Source of the DNA: Clostridia bacterium
Lineage (GTDB): Bacteria > Bacillota_A > Clostridia > Christensenellales > Aristaeellaceae
Length of the DNA stretch: 15,796 nt
Assembly: GCA_017412025.1 (NCBI GenBank)
Contig: JAFQOY010000065.1
Span: 1-15,796, forward strand
Direction of reading: 5' to 3'
Under the pieces are notes generated by a model, which saw only the letters and a list, made by a program, of their open reading frames with translations, did no database searches and was not told the DNA's origin. The position numbers were made by a program, and so were the translations under genes. Position 1 is the stretch's first letter, and every line of letters begins with the position of its first letter. Of this stretch, positions 1-6,284 are shown in pieces.

Positions 1-1
1 G

Positions 2-2452
2 CATGTCTGTTTCAAGGTTCCCACGGGCGGCGGCAAGACGCTGCTGGCATGTGCGGCTTTGCGCCACATTTTCGGAGGCATGGGCATGATGAAAACCAAA
101 GCCGTTGTGTGGTTGGTTCCATCCAATGCCATTCTGGAACAGACATTGCGTGATTTGCGCAATCCTGAACATCCTTATCGTCAGCAGATCAATTTTGACT
201 TCTCTTCCCGTGTAGAAGTATACGACGGCGCACAGGCATTGAATGGACAGTCCCTTTCCCCTGCCAGCGTGCAGGAAAATCTATCTATCTTCGTGCTGAG
301 CTATGATGCCCTGCGCATTAAGAAGAAGGATGGCCGCAAGGTCTATCAGGAAAACGGTAATCTGGCGCAGTTCGTGCCTCACTTCACGGATCGTGACGCG
401 CTGATTCCCGACGTAGACGAAACAGCGCTGATTCAGGTGCTTAATCAGATGTCACCGGTGGTGATTGTGGATGAAAGCCACAATGCCCAGAGTGAACTGA
501 GCATTGAAATGCTGAAAAACCTGAATCCGTCCTTTGTGCTGGATTTGACGGCCACGCCGAAGAAGAACAGCAACATTATCTCCATCGTGGACGCACGCGA
601 ACTGAAAAAAGAGAACATGGTCAAACTGCCGGTGATTATCTACAACCGTCAGACCAAGGATGACGTGCTGATCGATGCGATTCAGCTGCGCGGCAGCATT
701 GAAGCGCAGTCAAAAGCCGAAAAGGATCAGAACGGCACATACATCCGTCCGATTGTTCTGTTTCAGGCACAGCCCAAGGGTAAAGAGAATGCGGCAACCT
801 TTGAAAAGCTGAAAGCCGAACTGATTGAGATTGGCATTCCGCAAGAGCAGATTGCCATTAAGACCTCGGAAATTAACGAACTGAAAGGCGTCAATCTGCT
901 GGCGGCGGATTGTCCCATTCGCTATATCATCACCGTGAACGCGCTGAAAGAGGGCTGGGACTGCTCCTTTGCCTACATTCTGGCGACGCTGGCGAACCGT
1001 ACCTCTCGCGTGGATGTGGAACAGATTGTTGGACGCGTGCTGCGGCTTCCGTATGCGCGTAAGCATTCGCAGTCTCTTTTGAACATGGCGTATGTGCTGA
1101 CTTCTTCTGTTGATTTCCGCACGACGGTTGAAAACGTGGTCAAAGGCCTGAACCGCGCTGGTTTTTCTGAAAAGGAATACCGCATTGGCTCTGATCTGCC
1201 GGAAGTTGTTTCGCAGCCTGATCCCGTACAGCAGACGATTGACGATATCACGCCCGAAGAGCCGGAAACGGATGAAGAAGAATTCGTCGGCTTTGATACG
1301 GCGCATGTGAGGGATCGTTTGCAAGCCGGACAGACGCAGACTGACAGCGGCAACGGAACGCCGGATTCTATTGCACAGATGGCGCAGGAAGCTCAGCGGC
1401 AGGGCGCAGCATTTGAAGCAGAAACAGAACAGGCGGAAAACATGGGTATTCCGCTGGTAGGAGGAAGCGACATGCGCAAGCATTACGAGATGCAAAGTGA
1501 ATATGAAGATGCATTGACGCTGGAACTGCCCATGTTCTTTGAGGATATCGGCGCGTCGCTGCTGTTTGAGCATGATCATGCAAAAGTCAGCCGTGAATCC
1601 CTTGCCGATGGCTTTACGCTGGCCGACAAGGACACACAGATTACGTTTGGTATGTCGCAGGGCGATATCGTGGCGGTTGATGTCAAAAATGATGCGCGTC
1701 CCAAGCAGATTGCCCTTTCTGAGCGTGAAGCACGGGAATTCAAGACCATCGTTCTCACTTATCCGCCGGAGCGCCGCAAGGAACTGTGCATCGATAAGAT
1801 TTATCAGCTCATGAACCGTATGGATTTCCTGAGTGCAAGCGATCTTCGCAAATACATTCAGCGGATCGTGGATCAGATGTCCAGCGAAGAGCTTTCCCGC
1901 ATGGAAGGTTCGCTTCCGGCGTATGCTGCGCAGATTCGCCAGAAGATCATGAGCCTGTTGGAAGAATACCGAGAAAAGCGTTTCTTTAAGCGCATTGAAA
2001 CGAATGAAATCATCGTTGAGCCGAGTTATAAGTTCCCGAAGGTGATTTCTCCTGCGGTTACGATGTTCCCCATCAGCAAATCGCTCTACACGGACGAAGC
2101 TGATGTCAACGATTTTGAGCACAGGGTTATCAGTGCGCTTGCGGGACTTTCCAATGTGCGCTGGTGGCACAGAGTGATTGAACGCAATCCGAACAGCTTT
2201 GTGCTGAACGGCTTCATCAACCATTATCCTGATTTCATCGTCGCAACGGAGAAGGGCAATATTATTCTTGTTGAAACCAAGGGGGATGACCGCGATAACA
2301 GCGACAGCAAGGCAAAGCTGCATCTTGGCCGCAAGTGGGCAGAGCTGGCTGGCAATAAGTATCGCTATTACATGGTTTTCGATGAAAATGATACTGGCTT
2401 TGAGGGTGCGTATCGGGTGTCAGAGTTTATGGAACTGATGAAGCGACTGTAA
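2..2452 (+). CDS. Type III restriction enzyme Res-like subunit (DEAD/DEAH helicase plus PD-ExK nuclease), 5'-truncated by window edge
   Basis: The open frame runs in from base 2, so the true start lies upstream; 816 residues are visible. Numbered from base 2, I see a Walker A motif PTGGGKT (7-13), a DEAH-box variant DESH (157-160), the motif III-like TATP just after it, and the C-terminal helicase motif QIVGRVLR (341-348). A C-terminal nuclease signature follows, with PD at 743-744 and E-T-K at 758-760. Superfamily 2 helicase followed by PD-(D/E)xK is the architecture of Res subunits of type III restriction-modification, which translocate on DNA and cut when two sites are met. An acidic linker (DEEE) separates the modules. 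The partner methyltransferase (Mod) would be expected upstream, outside the window. Codon use lacks the C-ending bias of pduL and the S1 gene, as expected for an accessory, possibly transferred gene. Sure of the helicase-nuclease; the type III assignment is family inference. Confidence 0.88.
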   Translation, partial: HVCFKVPTGGGKTLLACAALRHIFGGMGMMKTKAVVWLVPSNAILEQTLRDLRNPEHPYRQQINFDFSSRVEVYDGAQALNGQSLSPASVQENLSIFVLSYDALRIKKKDGRKVYQENGNLAQFVPHFTDRDALIPDVDETALIQVLNQMSPVVIVDESHNAQSELSIEMLKNLNPSFVLDLTATPKKNSNIISIVDARELKKENMVKLPVIIYNRQTKDDVLIDAIQLRGSIEAQSKAEKDQNGTYIRPIVLFQAQPKGKENAATFEKLKAELIEIGIPQEQIAIKTSEINELKGVNLLAADCPIRYIITVNALKEGWDCSFAYILATLANRTSRVDVEQIVGRVLRLPYARKHSQSLLNMAYVLTSSVDFRTTVENVVKGLNRAGFSEKEYRIGSDLPEVVSQPDPVQQTIDDITPEEPETDEEEFVGFDTAHVRDRLQAGQTQTDSGNGTPDSIAQMAQEAQRQGAAFEAETEQAENMGIPLVGGSDMRKHYEMQSEYEDALTLELPMFFEDIGASLLFEHDHAKVSRESLADGFTLADKDTQITFGMSQGDIVAVDVKNDARPKQIALSEREAREFKTIVLTYPPERRKELCIDKIYQLMNRMDFLSASDLRKYIQRIVDQMSSEELSRMEGSLPAYAAQIRQKIMSLLEEYREKRFFKRIETNEIIVEPSYKFPKVISPAVTMFPISKSLYTDEADVNDFEHRVISALAGLSNVRWWHRVIERNPNSFVLNGFINHYPDFIVATEKGNIILVETKGDDRDNSDSKAKLHLGRKWAELAGNKYRYYMVFDENDTGFEGAYRVSEFMELMKRL

Positions 2453-2527
2453 GACGAATGAGCGTTTATATCATGATGGAGCGTTGGTGCTCTGTGCTCA
2501 GCGCGAGGCAGACAAAACCGGGCGGGT

Positions 2528-2568
2528 TGCCACAGCGAAACGCGCTGTTGGCACTTGCGCGAAAGCAA
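2528..2568 (+). promoter_or_regulatory. Two consecutive RNA hairpins in the leader of the two-CxxC gene
   Basis: A 10-bp stem (2528-2537 with 2543-2553, one bulged T, AAACG loop) is followed one base later by a small TTGC/GCAA hairpin (2555-2568). The second hairpin ends two bases before the AGGAG ribosome site at 2570-2574. No T-run follows, so this is not an intrinsic terminator. The position suggests a translational control element, but it matches no riboswitch class I recognise. Confidence 0.35.
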
Positions 2569-2581
2569 AAGGAGAAGGAAT

Positions 2582-2833
2582 ATGAATACGAAATATGCCT
2601 GTCTGGGCTGGACGGAGCGCTGCTGCATCTGCGGCAGGAATGTCGTTTCCTATCACAACCCCGATCCTGTGAGGGAAGGCGAAAAGGAGAACTGCTGCAC
2701 GGCCTGCAACGAGCTGGTTGTGCGGGCGAGGATGGAGATGTTTGGCATGCAGCCCGCGGACAGAGAAGCGCATATCCGCGCGCTCAGGGGCATGACATAC
2801 CTGCAGCTGAAAGAAAAATACGGGCGGGATTGA
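2582..2833 (+). CDS. Small two-CxxC (zinc-ribbon-like) hypothetical protein
   Basis: An 83-residue protein. ATG 2582 is chosen because AGGAG (2570-2574) sits 7 nt upstream; an in-frame start at 2555 has no ribosome site. Cysteines occur as CCIC (14-17) and CCTAC (38-42), giving two CxxC knuckles about 21 residues apart, which fits a single zinc-binding site. The C-terminal half is charged and probably helical (about 56-82). I recognise no named family. It lies 129 bases after the restriction gene on the same strand, with no terminator seen between them. A 132-codon frame overlaps it (2458-2856) but has no ribosome site and no recognisable content. Function unknown; nucleic-acid binding is possible but only inferred from the knuckles. 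Confidence 0.55.
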   Translation: MNTKYACLGWTERCCICGRNVVSYHNPDPVREGEKENCCTACNELVVRARMEMFGMQPADREAHIRALRGMTYLQLKEKYGRD

Positions 2834-3060
2834 TTGGCAGGCAAAATGGCGATTAAAGCGTGCTGGGACAATACGTTCGCATTCGGCGAGGGATATGCTG
2901 CGGCTGAACAGAGGACGATGCGTCTTGATTGGCGAAAAGGGACAGCCGGTACCGGATCTGCAACAGCCTTGCCCGCAAAAAACAGACGGATGCCGGTATG
3001 ATATTGACCGGTCGGGAAACGCTGTGATTTGATACATTCGGAGCAATATTCGTTTTCCTT
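2834..3060. other. Intergenic stretch with no supported gene
   Basis: Together with the pduL promoter and leader, about 327 bases separate the two-CxxC gene from pduL. A 51-codon plus-strand frame (2846-3001) has no convincing ribosome site and no recognisable motif. A short GACCGGTC palindrome lies at about 3006-3013. No terminator or RNA gene was recognised here. Confidence 0.4.
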
Positions 3061-3076
3061 GTCGGATATTACCGAC
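3061..3076. promoter_or_regulatory. Inverted repeat upstream of the pduL promoter (candidate operator)
   Basis: GTCGG (3061-3065) and CCGAC (3072-3076) are perfect inverted arms around an AT-rich 6-base centre. The site lies 6 bases upstream of the predicted -35 box, a position that suits an activator. It resembles the palindrome at 5377-5388. Confidence 0.35.
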
Positions 3077-3082
3077 CGCCCC

Positions 3083-3110
3083 TTGCGTTTTTGCTGAATT
3101 TTGCTATAAT
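3083..3110 (+). promoter_or_regulatory. pduL sigma-A promoter with extended -10
   Basis: TTGCGT (3083-3088), a 16-bp spacer, and a perfect TATAAT (3105-3110) preceded by TG-N (extended -10). It lies about 50 bases before the pduL start. Confidence 0.75.
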
Positions 3111-3160
3111 AGAATCAAGATCGTATGATCGCATATTATCGATATAAGGAGTGTATTCCA

Positions 3161-3736
3161 ATGGCGAATAAGGTTCTGGTTGAAACTTCCGCTCGTCACA
3201 TTCATGTTTCCCGCGAGCATCTGGATATCCTCTTCGGCGAGGGCTATGAGCTGACCGTGAAGAAGATGCTGTCCCAGCCGGGTCAGTATGCGTGCGCTGA
3301 GCGCGTGGACGTCGTGGGCCCGAAGAAGACCATCGCCGGCGTGTCCATCCTCGGTCCGGTCCGTCCGGAGACCCAGGTTGAGCTGTCCCTGACCGACGCC
3401 CGTTCCATCGGCGTCGCCGCTCCGGTTCGCGAGTCCGGCCAGGTCAAGGGCTCCGGCGCGTGCAAGATCGTCGGCCCGAAGGGCGAGATCGAGATCGCTG
3501 AGGGCGTTATCGTTGCCAAGCGTCACATCCACATGACCAAGGCCGACGCCGCTGAGTTCGGTCTGGAGGACAAGCAGGTCGTGTCCGTCAAGGTTGATTC
3601 CGACGGCCGCAGCCTGATCTTCGGCGACGTCGTCGTCCGAGTGAGCGATTCCTACGCGCTGGCGATGCACATCGACACCGACGAGTCCAACGCTGCGGGC
3701 ATGGCTCTGGGCACCATGGGCGAGGTCATCAAGTAA
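3161..3736 (+). CDS. pduL: PduL-type phosphate propanoyltransferase / phosphotransacetylase
   Basis: PduL interconverts acyl-CoA and acyl phosphate; with an acyl kinase it yields ATP by substrate-level phosphorylation. The protein is 191 residues. Two family repeats are visible: RHIHVS (H13, H15) and RHIHMT (H122, H124). A further histidine, H170, lies in MHIDTDE; these histidines are the expected metal ligands. The conserved APVRESG stretch (87-93) is also present. Start ATG 3161 has AAGGAG 9 nt upstream; an in-frame start at 3125 is poorer. There is no N-terminal encapsulation helix and no microcompartment shell gene nearby, so a cytosolic role, probably in acetate or propionate formation, is inferred. 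Codons strongly favour C-ending forms (GTC, ATC, GAC, TCC), as in the S1 gene, suggesting high expression. It has its own promoter and terminator, so it is monocistronic. Confidence 0.93.
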   Translation: MANKVLVETSARHIHVSREHLDILFGEGYELTVKKMLSQPGQYACAERVDVVGPKKTIAGVSILGPVRPETQVELSLTDARSIGVAAPVRESGQVKGSGACKIVGPKGEIEIAEGVIVAKRHIHMTKADAAEFGLEDKQVVSVKVDSDGRSLIFGDVVVRVSDSYALAMHIDTDESNAAGMALGTMGEVIK

Positions 3737-3755
3737 TTCAGCCGCAAAATCAGAG

Positions 3756-3782
3756 GGCAGCGCATGCGTGCGCTGCCTTTTT
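3756..3782 (+). terminator. Intrinsic terminator of pduL
   Basis: A 9-bp GC-rich stem (GGCAGCGCA at 3756-3764 with TGCGCTGCC at 3769-3777), a 4-base loop, then five T. Confidence 0.9.
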
Positions 3783-3789
3783 GCTGCGC

Positions 3790-3819
3790 AAAAAAACTCC
3801 CCGGACGATGTCCGGGGAG
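3790..3819 (-). terminator. Intrinsic terminator of the SDR gene
   Basis: A 10-bp perfect stem (3797-3806 with 3810-3819) and a 3-base loop. Read on the minus strand, the stem is followed by seven T (A-run at 3790-3796). Confidence 0.9.
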
Positions 3820-3840
3820 CAGGATGCGATTTGAGGAAGA

Positions 3841-4686
3841 TTACACGCCGGAGTAGGCGGCGAAGCCCGCGTCGATCGGCAGGATGACGCCGGTGATGGC
3901 AGAAGCGGCCTTGTCGTCGGTCAGGAAGAACAGACCGCCGAGGAGCTCCTCGGAATTGACATAGCGGCCCATCGGGGTGCCGGCCAGGATCTTTGCGCTG
4001 CGGGCGGTCGGGGTGCCGTCCGGGTTGAAGAGCAGGGCGCGGTTCTGGTTGGAAACCAGGAAGCCCGGGGCGATCGCGTTGCAGCGGATGCCGGTGCCGG
4101 CGAAGTGGGTGGCCAGCCACTGGGTGAAGTTGGAGATGCCGGCCTTGGCGCCGGAGTACGCCGGGATCTTGGTCAGCGGAATATAGGCGTTCATGGAGGA
4201 GATGTTCAGGATGTTGCCGCTCTTGCGGGCGACCATGTCTTTCGCGAAGGCCTGGGTCGGCAGCAGCGTGCCCTGGAAATTGAGCTTGAAGACGAAGTCA
4301 ACGCCCGCAGCGTCCAGATCAAAGAAAGTCTTCTGGCCTTCCTTGGCCTCATGCTGATACTCGTTGTCGGTGGTGGCACGCGGATTGTTGCCGCCGGCGC
4401 CGTTTACGAGGATGTCGCACGGGCCGAGATCGGCGAGAACCTGCTGATGCACGGCCTCGATCGCTTCCGGATCGAGCACGTTGCACTTGTAGCCTTCGCA
4501 GATGAAGCCTTCGGCCTTGCACTCGTCGGCCAGCTTCTTGACGGCTTCTTCGTTCAGGTCAAGCGCAGCGACCTTCGCGCCGGCCTGCGCATAGGCGCGG
4601 GCCATGTCGCCGCACAGCACGCCGCCGGCGCCGGTAATGACGACGACCTTGCCGGTAAAGTCAACATTCAGGGGCAGATTCATCAT
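3841..4686 (-). CDS. SDR oxidoreductase, D-mannonate oxidoreductase (fructuronate reductase) type
   Basis: A 281-residue short-chain dehydrogenase/reductase. Visible motifs: cofactor loop TGAGGVLCG (18-26), D43 at the end of strand 2 (favours NAD over NADP), NGAGG (95-99), catalytic S164 and Y177-x3-K181. The GVLCG loop, the NGAGGNNPRATT stretch, the NISSMNAY segment and the AAYSGV C-terminus match, from memory, the YjmF/UxuB-like Bacillota enzymes that interconvert D-fructuronate and D-mannonate in glucuronate breakdown. Three Met codons lie close together. GGAG (4696-4699) is 9 nt from the one at 4686 but only 3 nt from that at 4692, so 4686 is chosen. The gene has its own promoter and terminator, with no uxuA or uxaC in the window. 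SDR certain; substrate probable. Confidence 0.9.
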   Translation of the reverse strand: MMNLPLNVDFTGKVVVITGAGGVLCGDMARAYAQAGAKVAALDLNEEAVKKLADECKAEGFICEGYKCNVLDPEAIEAVHQQVLADLGPCDILVNGAGGNNPRATTDNEYQHEAKEGQKTFFDLDAAGVDFVFKLNFQGTLLPTQAFAKDMVARKSGNILNISSMNAYIPLTKIPAYSGAKAGISNFTQWLATHFAGTGIRCNAIAPGFLVSNQNRALLFNPDGTPTARSAKILAGTPMGRYVNSEELLGGLFFLTDDKAASAITGVILPIDAGFAAYSGV

Positions 4687-4717
4687 GATCATTCACTCCA
4701 ATTTGTTTTTTGATAAA

Positions 4718-4730
4718 CCGGACATTCCGG
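4718..4730. promoter_or_regulatory. Small palindrome just downstream of the SDR promoter (candidate operator)
   Basis: CCGGA (4718-4722) and TCCGG (4726-4730) flank a 3-base centre. The site lies about 6-18 bases into the expected transcript of the minus-strand SDR gene, where repressor binding would block it. Could be chance. Confidence 0.3.
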
Positions 4731-4742
4731 ATTTCTGTTTCT

Positions 4743-4771
4743 ATTCTGCCACGATTTGTTTTTCTGGTCAA
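4743..4771 (-). promoter_or_regulatory. Candidate sigma-A promoter of the SDR gene
   Basis: On the minus strand: TTGACC (4766-4771), a 17-bp spacer, CAGAAT (4743-4748). The -35 is near consensus and the -10 matches 4 of 6. Confidence 0.5.
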
Positions 4772-4833
4772 GGAAGATTTGTGCAGATATTTCTATTTTT
4801 TGTCTTTGATTTTGTTTTTTCTGCGGCATAGAC

Positions 4834-4869
4834 AAAAGCGCCTCTCATTCCCGGCGGAAAGAGAGGCGC
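4834..4869 (-). terminator. Intrinsic terminator of the membrane protein gene
   Basis: A 9-bp stem (GCGCCTCTC at 4838-4846 with GAGAGGCGC at 4861-4869) around a 14-base loop, followed on the minus strand by four T (A-run 4834-4837). Confidence 0.75.
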
Positions 4870-4878
4870 AAAGCGGAT

Positions 4879-5352
4879 TTAAATCGTTCCGGCGAATATC
4901 TGCGCGACGGCGTCCACCTGTTCGCGCAGCGTGGTGAAGGTGGCGGTCAGCACGCTGCCGGCCTGCATGCGCGCTTCGCACTGGGCAATCGTGTCAATGC
5001 ATGCCGTCAGCAGATCGCCGTCCACCAGGATGACGTCGGGTCCGTAGATATTGACTGCAACGCCGTTGAGCGACTGCAGCGCGTAGATGTGGCTGCGCAC
5101 GATGGACAGCAGGGTCATCGTGTTGGTGCCGCTGGATTGTGTGAGACGGTATACCGCCGATTGCGCAGAATTGGCTTCGCTGAGCGCGCGGGCCATCAGC
5201 GCGGCGCTTGTCGCTTCGCTGACGCCCAGATTGCGGACGTAGACGATGGACAGACCGATCAGCGCGGCGGCCAGAATGAATATGATGACAAATAGCAGAT
5301 GGATGAGATGTTTGTTCTTCCTGCGACCTGCATTGGCCTGAAAAGAATACAT
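4879..5352 (-). CDS. Single-pass membrane protein of unknown function
   Basis: A 157-residue protein of no family I recognise. Layout: a short basic N-terminus (RRKNKH, 10-15), one strong membrane segment (about 18-39), then about 118 residues predicted outside the membrane by the positive-inside rule. The outer part is rich in Ala, Ser and Thr and probably helical, with two cysteines (C118, C125) that could pair. The start at 5352 is chosen because AGGAGG lies 8 nt upstream; the longer in-frame start at 5373 is not preceded by one. It is monocistronic on the minus strand, divergent from the cmk operon, with its own promoter and terminator. The promoter overlaps the MraZ-box-like repeats, which would fit an envelope or division role, but that is inference only. 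Confidence 0.8.
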   Translation of the reverse strand: MYSFQANAGRRKNKHLIHLLFVIIFILAAALIGLSIVYVRNLGVSEATSAALMARALSEANSAQSAVYRLTQSSGTNTMTLLSIVRSHIYALQSLNGVAVNIYGPDVILVDGDLLTACIDTIAQCEARMQAGSVLTATFTTLREQVDAVAQIFAGTI

Positions 5353-5376
5353 ATACCTTACCTCCTGAGTCATTAA

Positions 5377-5388
5377 CGGAATATTCCG
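5377..5388. promoter_or_regulatory. Perfect 12-bp palindrome at the transcript start of the membrane protein gene (candidate operator)
   Basis: CGGAATATTCCG is its own reverse complement. It begins about 9 bases downstream of the -10 box, so it covers the expected +1 region, and ends close to the AGGAGG site. Related in shape to the repeat at 3061-3076. Confidence 0.4.
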
Positions 5389-5396
5389 ACAGACCT

Positions 5397-5425
5397 ATTA
5401 TATCACATCTATCAAATGGGGTAAA
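5397..5425 (-). promoter_or_regulatory. Sigma-A promoter of the membrane protein gene
   Basis: On the minus strand: TTTACC (5420-5425), a 17-bp spacer, perfect TATAAT (5397-5402). The -35 lies inside the first TGGGGTAAA repeat. Confidence 0.65.
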
Positions 5426-5435
5426 GTGGGGTAAA
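5417..5435 (+). promoter_or_regulatory. MraZ-box-like direct repeat, pair 1
   Basis: TGGGGTAAA occurs twice, at 5417-5425 and 5427-5435, with a 10-bp period. MraZ is known to bind TGGG-type direct repeats with a 10-bp period (AAAGTGG-type in Mollicutes and Bacillota). The pair covers the -35 of the minus-strand membrane protein gene, so binding should repress it. mraZ itself is not in the window. Confidence 0.45.
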
Positions 5436-5490
5436 TTACAGCAAAATTCGACGATTTGTGGAGATGCCGCGCTGGTATTTGCGCTCTGCT

Positions 5491-5505
5491 TGGATGAAAG
5501 TGGAG
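5491..5505 (+). promoter_or_regulatory. MraZ-box-like direct repeat, pair 2
   Basis: TGGAT (5491-5495) and TGGAG (5501-5505) again show a 10-bp period on the plus strand, the second inside an AAAGTGGAG context. A lone TGGAG sits midway at 5459-5463. The pair lies 26 bases upstream of the cmk -35. Weaker than pair 1. Confidence 0.3.
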
Positions 5506-5530
5506 AATAAGCTCAATTCGCGGCAAAAGC

Positions 5531-5560
5531 TTGAAGAATGGACGAAAAATGGCGTATAAT
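5531..5560 (+). promoter_or_regulatory. Promoter of the cmk-plsC-ispH-S1 operon
   Basis: TTGAAG (5531-5536), an 18-bp spacer and perfect TATAAT (5555-5560), about 50 bases before the cmk start. Confidence 0.65.
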
Positions 5561-5609
5561 AAAGCGATATCGCAAGAAGAAGCGGCGAAGCCGTACAGGA
5601 GGGACAATC

Positions 5610-6284
5610 ATGCCGATGAACATTGCCATCGACGGACCGGTGGGCGCAGGAAAATCCTCGATTGCCGATCAGGTGGCGCAAAGGCTGAATATACTGCATC
5701 TGGACACCGGAGCGATGTATCGCACGGTCGGTCTGTATGCCATGCGCATGGGAACGGATATGAACGATGAGGCGGCCATGGAAAAGCTGGTGGAGATGGT
5801 TGACGTCGGCGTCCGCTATCAGGACGGCGCGCAGCGCACGCTGCTCTTTGGCGAGGATGTGTCCGATCTGATTCGCACGGGAGAGGTATCCGCCGCCGCC
5901 AGCGCGGTGAGCCGCTGGCCGGCAGTCCGCAGGCGCATGGTGCGTGCCCAGCAGGAGATGGCGAAGACGGCGGACATGCTGATTGACGGCAGGGACATCG
6001 GCACGGTGGTGCTCAAGGATTCGCCGTGCAAGATTTTTCTGACGGCGACGGCGGAGGAGCGCGCCCGCAGGCGCTATCTGCAGCAGATGGAAAAGGGAGA
6101 TACGACTCCGTATGAGCAGGTGCTGCGGGAGCTCAACGCGCGCGACGAGCAGGACATGAACCGCAAGACGGATCCGCTGCGCCGGGCGGAGGACGCTGTG
6201 CTTGTGGATTCCACGAGCATGACGCAGGAGGAGACCGTGGACGCCATCGTGGCAATTGTGGAGGAAGTATATGGAAAGCAATAA
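5610..6284 (+). CDS. cmk: Cytidylate kinase
   Basis: Phosphorylates CMP and dCMP with ATP in pyrimidine salvage and supply. The 224-residue length fits the family. Visible: P-loop GPVGAGKSS (9-17), DTGAMYR (32-38) of the nucleotide-binding region, DGRDIGT (126-132) and the R-D/R/PL stretch at 178-190 that contacts CMP. The start ATG 5610 has AGGAGG (5597-5602) 7 nt upstream; a second in-frame Met at residue 3 is less well spaced. First gene of an operon. Its last 14 bases overlap the start of plsC, implying translational coupling. The order cmk-plsC-ispH-S1 is a familiar Clostridia arrangement. Confidence 0.97.
   Translation: MPMNIAIDGPVGAGKSSIADQVAQRLNILHLDTGAMYRTVGLYAMRMGTDMNDEAAMEKLVEMVDVGVRYQDGAQRTLLFGEDVSDLIRTGEVSAAASAVSRWPAVRRRMVRAQQEMAKTADMLIDGRDIGTVVLKDSPCKIFLTATAEERARRRYLQQMEKGDTTPYEQVLRELNARDEQDMNRKTDPLRRAEDAVLVDSTSMTQEETVDAIVAIVEEVYGKQ

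Noticed and set aside
710..2323. 537-codon minus-strand open frame opposite the restriction gene
   Set aside because: No ribosome site or domain, and the plus strand encodes a clear helicase-nuclease throughout.
2453..2581. A known riboswitch in the two-CxxC gene leader
   Set aside because: I compared it from memory with the cobalamin, TPP, SAM, glycine, c-di-GMP, ZTP, THF, purine and guanidine motifs and none fits. Left as an unassigned structured leader.
2458..2856. 132-codon plus-strand frame overlapping the two-CxxC gene
   Set aside because: No ribosome site before its start and no recognisable content. The shorter frame has AGGAG at good spacing and paired CxxC motifs.
2846..3001. 51-codon plus-strand frame starting at ATG 2846
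   Set aside because: Poor ribosome site and a low-complexity-looking product without motifs; probably chance.
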